In this document: piece after piece, positions 20,694 to 31,043 of the stretch | How the letters are laid out: each line of letters begins with the position of its first letter | Position numbering within the stretch: the first letter of the stretch is position 1 | NCBI GenBank assembly: GCA_033439765.1 | Contig: JAULSN010000006.1 | Location: forward strand, 2,170,001 to 2,234,000 | Origin: Lasiosphaeria ovina | Taxonomy: Eukaryota; Ascomycota; Sordariomycetes; Sordariales; Lasiosphaeriaceae | Length of the DNA stretch: 64,000 bases | Reading direction: 5' to 3' | The notes under the pieces: model-generated | What the model was told of the DNA's origin: nothing | Databases searched by the model: none | What the model saw: only the letters and a program-made list of their open reading frames with translations | Program-made: the position numbers and the translations under genes

Positions 20694-21705
20694 ATGGCGA
20701 CGCACCAAACAGCTAAAACACAATACGTCTCGACGCCGCGCGGCACCAAGTTCGCGTACCGGAGGCTGGGCACAAGCGGGGGCACACCGCTGGTCATCCT
20801 CACACACTTCCGCGGCGTCATGGACAAGCTAGACCCGGAGCTGGTCAACGCACTAGCAGCACAGCGGGCCGTGGTGCTGGTTGACTACGCGGGCGTGGGG
20901 CTCAGCACGGGGGCCGTGGCGACCACGATGCGGCAGGCGGCCGACGACGTGGCCGAGTTCTTGACGCTGATCGGCGCGCGCGAGGTCGACGTGCTGGGCT
21001 TCAGCCTCGGCGGCTACGTCGCGCAGCTGCTGGCGCTCAACGCCAACGGCAACCCCGCCGCGGGCTTGCGCGTCCGCAAGCTGATTCTTGCCGGCACCGC
21101 GTCCAGCGCCGGGCCCGACGTCGCGGCTTCTCGCCATACCGATGTCAGGGACTACGCTGCCGCGCAGCACGTCACCCCCGCCACCTTCGAGACGCTGTTC
21201 TTCCCCAAGACCAGTGCGGGCGCCGCGGCGGCCGCGCAGTGGTGGGCCCGCGTCCACGAGCGCTCGCGCGCCACGTCGGGCGAGGAGCCCGCCACCTGGC
21301 TCAGCGAGGGCTATGTGGATGGTGCGGCCGGCCTCAAGGCGCAGGTCGCGCAGGTCGCGGGGTACGCGGCGCCGGAGACGAGCCAGGGGCTGGATGGCTC
21401 GTACGAGCGGCTGCCTGAGCTGAGGATTCCCGTCTTGGTGGTCAATGGACATGTGAGTTTGTCTCTGGTCTTTCTTCTCTTTGCTGGGTGGCGGGAATGT
21501 GTGTTGTTGAAAGGGCGGTGTGTGGCTATGGTGTTGCTAATCATTGTGCCAGGACGACTACATGATCCCGACCGCCAACAGCTTCGTGCTGCAGCAGCGC
21601 CTGCCCAGCGCGCAGCTCGTCGTGTACCCCGATAGCGGCCACGGCGCGCTCTTCCAGTATGCGTCGCTCTTTGCCAAGCACGCCGTTCTGTTTCTCGAGG
21701 CTTGA
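20694..21705 (+). CDS. Alpha/beta hydrolase
   Basis: The predicted protein has 303 aa from exons 20694-21452 and 21553-21705, with a 100-nt GT-AG intron that leaves the frame intact (phase 0). The catalytic triad is complete: nucleophile Ser104 in GFSLGG, acid Asp254 or Asp255 directly after the intron (NGH then DDYMIP), and His283 in DSGHGAL. An oxyanion-type segment sits near ILTHFRG. There is no signal peptide, so it is probably cytosolic. The closest general match is to small fungal and bacterial hydrolases of the haloperoxidase/esterase group. Base composition is GC-rich, like the downstream membrane-protein gene, with which it is convergent (272 bp between stops). The substrate cannot be inferred. 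Confidence 0.88.
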
Positions 21706-21977
21706 TCAGGGGCTTCTGTTGAGACGAGACTCGATAACCAAAATGTAATGTGTATTTCAAGGGGGAAAATACGCTAGGGGATCTCAAAGGTTTGGTTGTT
21801 CAGGACGGGGTTTTCCCGAGATATCAAGGGAACAGTGGCAGACGATATCGGAGACTTAACGAAATATTACACAACTTGACTAGCTGCACGCAAGGGATCC
21901 GTGAGGTGCGCTGGAACCTGATGACTTTCTCCAAAACAAACCGGTTTCAGCTGAACAAACAACCGTGTCTCAGCAGC

Positions 21978-23819
21978 TCACTGATAAACGCGCCCCCTCT
22001 GAAACGGCTCCAACCCCTCTCCCGCGCGCCGGAGCAGCAACTGACCGACGCCATCACGCGGCTTGACGTCCACATACTGCACGTCCACTTTCTCGCAAGA
22101 CCGCATAAAGGCATCTTCAGTGGCATTCCCAAAGCCAGCGCCGTAAAGATCGGGCCTCGCCGCCTTGAGCAGCCACCAGCCTCCAAACTCGACACGGTTG
22201 ACCCAGTACCCCAAGCCCCAGGCGGCGACGCACGCGCGGGCGGCCACGGCGATGGCCACGGCCAGGGCCGCCGCAGGCAGTGCGGCCACCAGCGTCGCCG
22301 AGACGAACAGCTGCTCGGGCCCGGTGCCGGCGAACGGCCGCTCGAGCTTGTAGTACGTGTGGCGCGAGACGGCGTAGGCGGTCAGCGCCCACTGGTTGCG
22401 GATGTACGCGGCCAGCAGGTGGTGGAAGGCGACGCCGGGGCCTGTGTTGTTGGCGATGTACGCCACGGAGCCGCCGGGCACGTCGTTGTCGCTGACGATG
22501 GTGTACTGCCAGCTGGCGCCGTAGTTGAGCATGGCGGTGGCGGGCGTCGGGCGGTCGTCGACGAGCGCGCCCCACACCGTGTTCGTCGTGTGGTTGAGCG
22601 GCGGCCACAGGGGGCCCGGCGGCCAGTCGCCGCCGGCGTCGGCCCAGAAGGTGCACCGCGCGGCCGCGCCCGCCAGCGGCTGTTTAATGGCCCCGTACCC
22701 ATACAGGTCCAGCACGGCGGAGCCCAGCGGCGTCACGCTGGCCATGTCGAGCCCGGGCATCATGCTGCTGCCGCCGGGCTGGTCCTCGTCGCGCCCCAGC
22801 ATGATGACGTCGTACTCGCCCAGGCTGCTGAACGCGCTGTCCGACTCGTTGACGCGCAGCAGCAGGTGCACGGCCGCGTTCCACTGCGGCATGGCGCCAA
22901 TGTCGAACACGGCCGCGAGGTCCCCGTCGAGGAACACGCTCGTGTTGCTGCGGTAGCCGCTGCCCGCGAAGGCCACCGAGATGGCGCGCGCGCGGCACGA
23001 CACCGACATGGCCATCCACGGAAGATCATTACCGGTGGGGCCGAGCTTCCAGCCGGCCGGCAGCGTGGCCAGAGTCACGTTGGCGCCGAGCGATTCATCA
23101 CCAACATCGCCCTGCTTGGCCACCGTGTGCTGGCCCCCCGCGTTGACCTCGCCGATGTAGTCCCAGGCGTGCAGCGACGTGTTGGTCAGGATGTTCAGCC
23201 TCGATCCGCCCTGGTCGCATATAAAGAGCCCCGTCTGCGCGACCTTGTCGGCCGGACACGCAAACGCGACGTCGGGCACCAGCGCCACCCTGGTGCCTGC
23301 CGTGGGCAGCGCGTCGTAGCGGAACGACGGCGACGTGGCGACCATGGCCGCGAGACACAGCCCGCCGGCGGCCACGTGCAGGCGGAACGGCGCCGGCAGC
23401 GCGCCGAAGCTCTGCAGCTGCTCGAGCGACAGGAACGGCCTGCACGCGGCCACGAGCTTGCGTGCTGTCATGCGCCGCCCGCGCACCACGTCGCCCACGC
23501 CCGACGCCCACGCCGACCGCGCGAACACGAGCCCCATGATGAGCGTCGCGAGCTTGCTGCTCGCCGAGATGATCGTGCTGGTGATCCGCGTGTCCTGCTG
23601 CGGGACGAGGACCGGCCCGTGGACGGCCAGCGCGACGATGGCGCCGAGACAGGCCGCGAGGAAGAGCAGGCTGAGGGGAAGGAGGAGCAGCACGGCTACG
23701 CGCTGTGTGTCGTGCGAGTTCTTTGCGCACTCGGCTGCCTGGTCCTTTGGTTGCGATGCGGTTGAGTGCCGGGAACGGGCGTCGCTGGGGGTATCCGACG
23801 TGTACCGGGCCGCATTCAT
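21978..23819 (-). CDS. Large multi-pass membrane protein, unknown function
   Basis: An intron-less 613-aa protein starting MNAARYTSDTPSD. Residues 1-40 are polar. A strong transmembrane helix follows (RVAVLLLLPLSLLFLAACLG, about 40-66), then weaker ones near 80-104 and 142-163. A long presumably extracellular region (about 165-500) has many Asn-X-Ser/Thr sites (NTS, NVT, NTS, NES, NHT, NNT). Another strong helix lies near 505-540 (LVAALPAAALAVAIAVAARA), and a cytoplasmic tail closes the protein. This layout recurs in fungal hypothetical membrane proteins, but I cannot name a family. The gene is very GC-rich, so both opposite-strand and frame-shifted long ORFs exist here. The minus strand is chosen for its membrane topology, glycosylation sites and sensible start. 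Confidence 0.7.
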   Translation of the reverse strand: MNAARYTSDTPSDARSRHSTASQPKDQAAECAKNSHDTQRVAVLLLLPLSLLFLAACLGAIVALAVHGPVLVPQQDTRITSTIISASSKLATLIMGLVFARSAWASGVGDVVRGRRMTARKLVAACRPFLSLEQLQSFGALPAPFRLHVAAGGLCLAAMVATSPSFRYDALPTAGTRVALVPDVAFACPADKVAQTGLFICDQGGSRLNILTNTSLHAWDYIGEVNAGGQHTVAKQGDVGDESLGANVTLATLPAGWKLGPTGNDLPWMAMSVSCRARAISVAFAGSGYRSNTSVFLDGDLAAVFDIGAMPQWNAAVHLLLRVNESDSAFSSLGEYDVIMLGRDEDQPGGSSMMPGLDMASVTPLGSAVLDLYGYGAIKQPLAGAAARCTFWADAGGDWPPGPLWPPLNHTTNTVWGALVDDRPTPATAMLNYGASWQYTIVSDNDVPGGSVAYIANNTGPGVAFHHLLAAYIRNQWALTAYAVSRHTYYKLERPFAGTGPEQLFVSATLVAALPAAALAVAIAVAARACVAAWGLGYWVNRVEFGGWWLLKAARPDLYGAGFGNATEDAFMRSCEKVDVQYVDVKPRDGVGQLLLRRAGEGLEPFQRGRVYQ

Positions 23820-24583
23820 ATTGTTTAATTGAACTTGACGGGTGGAAAGTGAATTTAAGTTTGTGTTGATTGTCGTCGCCGGGATGAGCGACGATGGTGC
23901 TATTCCTTCTGAATAACAGTTAATTGATTTGCAGCAAATCGAGGCATTTTTCTAATACATCTTCCGGCCGTGGATGCTGTTAATCAACCCATCACGTTAC
24001 ATTGGAACATGTCACTCCAGCGGCCGTCAGGCCATTTCCCAATATTTAAGGCGGACAGACTCAGCTCTGCAGGCGCCACCGCCAGCCATTGGCGGCGTGG
24101 GCCGCAGAGCTGAACTCGCTGCCAGTCTCATGACCAATGGCTGTCGCCAAGCTTCTCAGTATCGCCTTCCATCAGGCCATTCCATCATCAGACAATGGTA
24201 TATGGAGCAAAGATTTCATTCTGCCGAGAAAACATTATTGAAGCGTAAATAGGTAGTTGTGAGTGTCTAGACGGCACTAGCGAGGACTATTCTAGATGCT
24301 AGCTATCGACGTGAGACGCGTAGGTGAAGTTTAGAAAGCTAAATCAAGCGTCGCAACCTATAAACTGACTTTGCTAAGCGGGACTAAGCGAGTGAACGAT
24401 CCCCTGGGGAAGTAGAAGAGAATACGAATAGCGCGCCGCAACGGGGGGTGTAACAAAGACAGGTTTCAGAGACTAAGAGCGTCAGAGTCCCGGAAAGCAC
24501 TAGTTTCCATTACGGCTACTGCCCAACAGGGAGTCAAAGCAGCCGCACAGAAAGTCCCTCCCCATCGCAGCAACTCGATGCTC
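23820..24583. other. Intergenic
   Basis: No supported gene. It holds the promoter of the leftward membrane-protein gene and the 3' flank of the leftward small secreted-protein gene. Confidence 0.35.
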
Positions 24584-25252
24584 TCAGAAGCAGAAGCCAG
24601 TGCCCGTGTTGGTGCGACCGTAGCTGGCGGCCCATCCGGGCTTGGAGTACCAGCAAGGCACGCCGGTGTCGCACGTGCCGTCGATGTCGTTGTAGAACGC
24701 GCGAATGTCGCTAGAATGGGAGTTTTGGCCGTGGCCGTAGTCGCAGCCATACGCAACAGCGTTGTACACAACCCTCGATATGGCGCTGCTGAACGAGCCA
24801 CCCGTCGCGTCGGCCCAGTTCTCCAAAGACATCTTCGGCCGACCGGTAATCCCCAACCGCGTTTTCTGTAAACCATGGTGTGAAAGGCCATCGGTTAGCT
24901 TATTGCGGTTGACCAAGGTTAGATCCCTGATTAGACACAAAATAGGAAAAGGGCGAAGCCAAGAAGAGAAGAGCGAAAAGGTCTTACGGTGACTTCAGTC
25001 ACATGAGACACGATCGCGGCGGTTGAGGCGAGAGGAGCGCTTCACTACCAGACCAGCAAGGGGCTTGTACGGAACGATGACCTCGGTCGCGTTGCCGGCG
25101 GTTCCGAGATAGATCAGCGTGACCTCCGAGGTTGCGGCGTCAACCAGGTACTTGTACAGTCCATCGGGCGATCCCACGGGGATGTGGAACATGCCCTGGG
25201 CGGCGACGCTAGCCAGGAAGTCGGCGACGACAGTGAAAACTGGGGCGAGCAT
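24584..25252 (-). CDS. Small secreted Cys-containing protein with an unresolved intron
   Basis: Exon 1 begins at 25252 (MLAPVFTVVADFLASVAAQG), a good signal peptide, and runs to about 25,000 with MFHIPVGSPDGLYKYLVD and a dibasic KRSSRLNRR segment that could be a propeptide site. The second coding part (about 24,925-24,584) contains VVYNAVAYGCDYGHGQNS, then GTCDTGVPCWYSKPGW and ends GTGFCF with a stop. This matches a family of fungal small secreted proteins with a GCDYG...GQ core and a WYS.P.W motif. Candidate intron ends (GTAAGA donor at 24,987; AATCAG or TTACAG acceptors) do not join the two frames cleanly, because a TGA precedes the donor. Either another splice site is used or the gene has a small lesion. 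It is a possible effector-like or wall protein; function unknown. Confidence 0.55.
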
Positions 25253-26656
25253 CTTGACAAGTGAAGACTTTGGGTCTGGGATGAGCTGAGTGCTGTGGGT
25301 CGGTTTTATTCGCAAGAAATGAGGAAGGCTTTGACTAGCTTTGACTGGCTTTCGGGTTGTTGATCGAGTTAAGGGTTTGACAATGGAGCCGGCAGACGGG
25401 CGAGTTTATATAGACTTCTGTTATGCTAACAAAGACAGTAAGATCCAACGTCAACCCCATTTACCGTGGACCTAGGCCTAGGGCACGATAGCCTTCCCGT
25501 CCCCATGTCCCTCATCCAAAGAGTAAGACCAATAATACGAATCTCAGTCTCTTCACACACGTCGCCACGGCGTCACCTGTAATGAACTGCCCCCCCGATC
25601 ATCAAACGACACATCCACAAATCTCATCACGTCTTGGTCATGGTTTGTAAAGTTCAGCATCTGGCTGGTGGAATGTAATCCGTAAATCCGTATGTAAACA
25701 AGAACCCAGCACCCTGTGAGACAGCTTATCAGATGGCGGGGAGGCGGCGAGTTCGTTCCCCATGGGGAAGTTTTCGCGATGTTGAACCACGCTAGATTTA
25801 TTCCTTTTTACTTCGGTGGGGGTGGGGACTCACTTTTGTCCAAATTGTGTTTGTTTGGGTCCGGAATAGGGGCTACGCTAGGGAGGCGGTTCTCTCCATC
25901 TCAGCTCCGCACTTTGCCTTGCCTTTGCATTTGGCTAACTACCTTACCTACCTAACCGGTTTGCGCATTCCTCTGGCTTCCCACATCTCGGCTGCAGCCT
26001 GCCTAGGCGCCTGACCGACTTCGGCCTCAATAATCACTAGCCAGCCCTCGCTACCAGCTTCACGAGACGAAGCTAAGAGTTAGCGCAGCGTGTACACTAC
26101 TGCACCTCGTCACACACAGTCCACGTCTAATTACAGGCGCCGCACCGATGGGAATTAATCCCGGTACAAAGTGCAACCCCTCGAGGCACTCAGCGAGCGG
26201 CCGTTTTATGCACATGGCACATGGCTCGACACACTCACTCAGACGACACCCAGTCGGTAATTACTCTGAAAACACGAAGCCCAAGAATGTCCGCACAGTA
26301 AGTATGGCTCCCGAGTAGGTACTATTTTTGCCCTCCTACTTCCGCTCCGGTGACATGCGAGAAACGGAACTCAAACGAAGTGACGGATGCACTCGACACC
26401 CCTTGTCCGTCTCCGTGCGAAGGCGGTGCGTGCAATGACCAGATACTCTCCGTTGAGGATCCGCACCACCTAGCCCCGCAGGTACACATGCTATTGTACC
26501 GGACCTGCTTGCTCCACATCCTCACCAGTATTACAAACTCTAGCCAAGAAAGACGACCAAACTCCACCAAAACCCTAGAACCCGGGCAGAGAATCGGCAT
26601 GCAAAAGTACCCGCCTTGATATTGATACTAAACAGGCATTGCTTTCAACAACAACT
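25253..26656. other. Intergenic
   Basis: No supported gene. The left part is the promoter of the small secreted-protein gene. Short ORFs on both strands look random. Confidence 0.4.
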
Positions 26657-26720
26657 GGTCGGATGGTGTAGTTGGTTATCACGTCAGTGAAGGTCTCCGG
26701 TTCAGGCCCGGGTCTGATCA
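26657..26720 (+). pseudogene. tRNA-Val-like relic lacking most of the anticodon arm
   Basis: The 5' GGTCGGA and 3' TCTGATC can pair fully (with G-U pairs), the D-arm region GTGTAGTTGGTTATCAC is standard, and the T stem (TCCGG with CCGGG) is intact. The T loop is TTCAGGC instead of the usual TTCGAGC type. Only GTCAGTGAAGG lies between the D and T arms, about ten bases too short, so there is no anticodon loop. It is similar to fungal tRNA-Val by general layout, but the isotype cannot be proven without the anticodon. Confidence 0.6.
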
Positions 26721-27138
26721 AGAGATTGCGGCAGAGGGTTAACGTCTTCTGTCTTTTCTTTTTTATTTTCTTCAACTTTTTTAGTTCCTTCGCCTTTCTT
26801 GGATTCCAGTTTCAACGTCCCCGAATTTCTTTGTTTTCAAAATTGCAAGAAAGTATGAAACCTTGGTCGACAGGCATCTGGCACTGCAATGGAGGTTGAA
26901 AGTTCTGAAACATGCACATCATCCCCTCTGATCAGAAACACTACGACGACGGGAATTTGAGAGAGCAGCATTCGCCAAATCACATGCACGAATGAGTACT
27001 GTTGATACATGCAAACGAGAGTAGTCTACATGTATATCCAGGAAACGGAGCAAAGGAGAAAGAAGCACGCCCTAAAAATCACCCCTACTGCGCACAAAAA
27101 CAAAACCCACGCAACCGCAGACAACTCCGCCGCTGCGC
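26721..27138. other. Intergenic
   Basis: T-rich stretch (about 26,745-26,800) and no recognised gene or RNA. It contains the 3' UTR of the leftward gene that ends at 27139. Confidence 0.35.
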
Positions 27139-27870
27139 TCACTCGTCGTCGTCGCCGGGCTTCCAGTTGGGGTCCTTCTTGTCGTCCTTGTCCTTCCACG
27201 TCTTGTTGAGGGCCTCCCACCACTTGTCGCCCTTTGGTGCGGCGACGCGCTGCTCGTCGCCCTCGTCGGCCGAGTACTCGAAGTCCTCGTTGGGGATGTG
27301 GTCGGCGAGGCTGAGCGTCGGCAGGTTCTTCTTGAGCTCCGCGGCGCCGAGCTTGACGCGGGCGAGCTGGGCGGCGCTGTTGGTGCCGCCCGACGGCGAG
27401 TCGATGCGCGTGCCGGCGCCGTCGCCGGTGCCGGGGCCGTAGAACATGTTCTCGCGCCAGTCGCAGATGGCCGCGGCCGCCCAGTCGACCCACACGTCGT
27501 AGGCCGGGCGGCTGGTCAGCGGGCTCTGGACCTGCTTGAGGAACTCGTCGGGCTCGATCTTGAGCGCCTTCGCCACGCCCTCCAGCCACGCGAGCACCTG
27601 GGCGCGCGTCAGCATCTTGTTGACGATGACGTCCTCGATGGCCTTGATGATGCGCGAGTGCGGCACGTAGTGGTTGTACACCCACGGCTTGGGCTTGCCA
27701 GCCGCCCCCACGGGCTCCGGCTCGCCGTCCTTGGCCTTGACGTAGGCCTTCATCTTGTCGCTGCCCAGCATGTCGGTGCGCGTGTATACCATCTGCAGCA
27801 CGGCGCGGTCGCCAAAGGCCTTTTTGGTCGAGCCCAGCTTGAAGTCTTCCTCATCGTACAGGATGAGCAT
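27139..27870 (-). CDS. Hypothetical soluble protein, 243 aa
   Basis: The start is set at 27870 (MLILYDEEDFKLGSTKKAFG). The open frame continues upstream to 28131, but the extra 87 residues are low-complexity and lie in promoter-like DNA. The sequence is compact, with no signal peptide or membrane segment. The middle part (IKAIEDVIVNKMLTRAQVLA, then EPDEFLKQVQSP) looks helical, the region around DWAAAAICDWRENMFYGPGT is distinctive, and the C-terminus is highly charged (WKDKDDKKDPNWKPGDDDE). I do not recognise the family. Strong GC bias at third positions supports real coding. There is no intron. Confidence 0.65.
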   Translation of the reverse strand: MLILYDEEDFKLGSTKKAFGDRAVLQMVYTRTDMLGSDKMKAYVKAKDGEPEPVGAAGKPKPWVYNHYVPHSRIIKAIEDVIVNKMLTRAQVLAWLEGVAKALKIEPDEFLKQVQSPLTSRPAYDVWVDWAAAAICDWRENMFYGPGTGDGAGTRIDSPSGGTNSAAQLARVKLGAAELKKNLPTLSLADHIPNEDFEYSADEGDEQRVAAPKGDKWWEALNKTWKDKDDKKDPNWKPGDDDE

Positions 27871-28529
27871 GGCGGCGGTTGGAGGGAGGTTGTCCGGGGG
27901 GAGTATGGTAAATAGGCAATGTACGGGGATTTGTGGAGAAAAGTCTGTTGCAGCCAATGGATGTGTTGCAGTGAGAGGCAGAGGTGGTTGTTGAGACAAG
28001 CTTTTGGGATTTGGGGAGCCAGGGCCGGGCCTTATATGCTTTCCCCTTTCCTTTCCTTTTTCCTGTTTTCCATCTCCCATCTCCCAGTCCCCAATTTTCA
28101 ACGTCTCTTCCCTTCCCTCGAGGCCGGACATTCTTTTCCGAATTCCGCTACCAGAGCATCACCAGAGATAGCAAGACACCGTAGCGCCAAATAGTGTCGT
28201 CTGGCCTGCATAGGGCTGAGTGCCCAGCCCCCGGAACCCGGGCCAAGAACGGTCTAGACCGAGCTGCACCTCGCGGGGCAGCGGAGCCATTGGCTCTTCC
28301 GCAGCGTAACGGCCGCTCAGGCAGCCAAGCCATCCCCCGCAATTCGGCCCTACCGTTGCCTCAGCCAGCCACGAACCGGGTGAGGGGAGGGAGCCTGTTG
28401 CTAATATTTGCCGGGACGAGGGCCTGCGCGCATTGCGCGGCCGCGTAAGGCTGGCCCAGGGGCGTCTTTTGTCCAGAACCAGCAAGCCGGGCTGCATGGG
28501 AGTGCAGGACGACGACGAGTATTGGCAGT

Positions 28530-28628
28530 CGCCTACAGTCTAGTCGCCTGCAGTCTAGTCGCCTAGTGATGCGACGTGGTTATCATGAAGGTGGCGGTTG
28601 TCATGAAGGTGATGGTTATCATGAAGGG
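28530..28628. repeat. Two short tandem repeats (15 bp and 18 bp units)
   Basis: A 15-bp unit CGCCTACAGTCTAGT is repeated at 28530-28544 and 28545-28559, with a third partial copy. An 18-bp unit GGTTATCATGAAGGTGGC is repeated with few changes at 28578-28595, 28596-28613 and 28614-28628. No spacers and no CRISPR-like structure. Confidence 0.8.
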
Positions 28629-29140
28629 CTATGTGAAGGATTGTGAGCCCGAGTTGGGAAAAATGTCCCGCCGCAACACACAAGATTAATGTTTTTGCAG
28701 TCGGTGACGACGATTTGGAGGGCCTCCTGCGAGTCCTGTCTGATTTGCTAGAAGCCATCTTCCGTCCCTTGTCGCCTGGTCTGTCCAGAGTCTGGTCAAT
28801 ACCTGCAACAATTGCAGGCTGACTCTGGACTAGGGGCATGCATCGTGGTCGTCGTCGTCTTCATCTAGCATGCCGGGGACGTGCCGTATTCCCGTTGTCT
28901 CTTCGTGCTTAGCCCCAGAGAGCAACCAGCACACTAACACTTGAACCAAGCCTTATTGCGAGGGCGGACAGGCACGGTTCTCTCACAGCGGTCTATCTGC
29001 TTCCAGGCCATGGGTTTATCTAATGCTCCTCCAATGCCGGCATGTCCGTCCCTCAAGCAGCGATAGCCCGTTTTCTGTTGTGGGGTGCCACACTTTTCAC
29101 TTCTCCCGCGCCTGCCTTCCAAGTTTTTGCCTTTGTCTCC
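28629..29140. other. Intergenic
   Basis: No supported gene in this stretch. Confidence 0.35.
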
Positions 29141-31043
29141 TCACTCGGTCGTGGAAGAAAATTCCAATTCGAACACCGTCCGCTCAAGGAAGCTCCGCGA
29201 CTTGATCCGTGCATGGATGGTGACGTTGGGCGCGTCGGGATTTCCGGGGGGTCTCGACAGCGGCAAGCTGAACGAGTCACTGGCTTTGCTGATGAATTTG
29301 TGTTTCCCCCCGGCTCTGACCCACCGGTCGGCGAACTGTTGTAGTCTTTGTTCCTTCCTGTCTCGTCCTCTATGCCCGCCGAGTTCTTGATCGATTATTG
29401 ATTCCCCGAGCAAGACAACGGGGGAGGCGGCGTCCCACGGCGAGACACTCGACGCGTCTTCTCCCGGTTGGGCTGCTTCCCGAACACCCCAGAAGGCGAG
29501 CACCCCCCGACGCTCGACATGTGTACTGAGCTCTTTGAGATACAGAATTCCGCAAATCCGCGCTCGTACGTCACTGTCAGGCACCTTTAGAAACCTGATT
29601 CTTACGTACCCTATGACGCTTGTGGGGGAGGTCAGAGGCGGGAACCCTACCACGGCCTCCATACATGGCGCCCCGGTGTTCTGGTCTGGCTGGATGCGTA
29701 ACATCAGAGGCGGCGAATGCCTGGCTCTTTCGGACAATCCACGGTGGTGTGTCATCAGAGTAATTCTTTGCTCTACCGAACCGTCATAGTCAATGTCCAC
29801 TGTTTTCGTCAGTGACTGATCAGCGTCTCAAAGGAAGAAAACGATTTGAACAAGGCAATATGATTTACACACATTTCAGTTTCCGCGACTGGATCCAGCG
29901 GCCAATCTCCAATTCGACTGTCGGCTGCCCGGTAATGGGAAACAGATAGTCTTGCCATATTCTGTTAAATAGACCTTCTATTCCGGGCACGCTCTCCACC
30001 AGAATCCCCGGCCTGCAGAGATAGTTGTCTTGTAAGTGTCCTTCCAAGATTGCCAGCCTCATGGCTTGACGACCGGGGTTACCGTCACCGACAGGACAAA
30101 GACGGACGTCAAGCGAAAGGCCCGCCGTGCTCAGTGACATGGGAAGTCGTGGCTTGGGGAGAGACACATCGGCCGTCTTTTCGAAATAATCGGGCGAGGG
30201 CGCAAAGAGCGATTCGAATTCGGTGCCAAGGGGACGGACATAGGGACTCTTCCAGGCCAATATCGACTGGTCGTGGCGGAGCTTGATGGTTTCTTCCTGC
30301 AGCCTCAAGAAGGCCCGGCTGCCCTCGCCATAAAGGAGGGGCATGTGGACGCCAAAAAGACCCATCAGACAGTAGGCGACATCTTCTAACCGAGTCGTCT
30401 GTCGGCCTGCAGCCCACGACATGCGCCGAGCGACACTGACATGTCCGAGCGAACTCTTGATTCTCAGCCAGTGGCCTAAACCCAACATGTGGAGCAGTCT
30501 GAAGTCGATGGAAGTGTTGCGCGAGAGATCTTCGGCCAGCTCTGTCCGGGTCCCCAGCAAAACCCAGTCTGTGTTGCAAAAAAGGACATGGCCGGGCGCT
30601 ATCAGTTCCTGTAGGGTCCAGCCGCGGGAAAACCATCTCGAGCGTTTGCGGTCTTCGGCCAAGCTCCAGTCGACAGCAGTCACGTCGGCTAGATAGACGT
30701 AGCACACGGCCGACTTGCGATACCACTCAAACATGGAGTTGATGGACTCGGACAGCTCGGCGCTGCTGGACTTGTCGATGCAGCACGTGTCGACCCAGAT
30801 GTACCGAAACTGCTCGGGCTTGGCTGACCGGGCGAGCTCGCAGCTCTTGGCAATCTTCTGGTATCCGATTTTGTGGACAGGGGGGTGATCGGATGTGAAC
30901 TCCTGGAACGACACTTCCTCGTCGGTCCACGTGTGCGAGAGGATGGCGTATTCGAGCGACTCGAGCGCGGGGCCTACGAACTCCTCCACCTTGAGCGTCG
31001 TCGTGTTGATCAGCTTCATCGTGTTCTTGGCTAATAGTATCAA
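29141..31043 (-). CDS. HET-domain protein (HET-E/HET-D-like N-terminal type)
   Basis: Exon 1 is 31043-29873 and exon 2 is 29799-29141, for 609 aa in total. The 73-nt intron uses a GTGTGT donor and CAG acceptor, joined in phase 1. A GTAAAT donor four bases downstream would give the wrong frame. The N-terminus, MKLINTTTLKVEEFVG after a short leader, is the standard opening of this HET class. The HET blocks are intact: YAILSHTWTDEEVSFQ, FRYIWVDTCCIDKSSSAEL, and SRGWTLQELIAP. Downstream are LEDVAYCLMGLFGVHMPLLY and GEGSRAFLRLQEE, also standard. The C-terminal half carries no NACHT or WD repeats, so it is a stand-alone HET protein. If the intron model is wrong, a 392-aa version ending at 29865 is the alternative. 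Expected role: death trigger in vegetative incompatibility. Confidence 0.82.

Noticed and set aside
21750..23765. 671-codon plus-strand open frame opposite the membrane-protein gene
   Set aside because: His/Arg/Gly/Ala-rich shadow of a very GC-rich minus-strand gene; no domains, and the minus strand has membrane topology and glycosylation sites.
27871..28131. N-terminal extension of the 27139-27870 gene
   Set aside because: Low-complexity, Pro/Gln-rich sequence in promoter-like DNA; the ATG at 27870 fits the folded sequence better.
28530..28628. CRISPR-like appearance of short repeats
   Set aside because: Contiguous tandem copies with no unique spacers, in a fungal genome.
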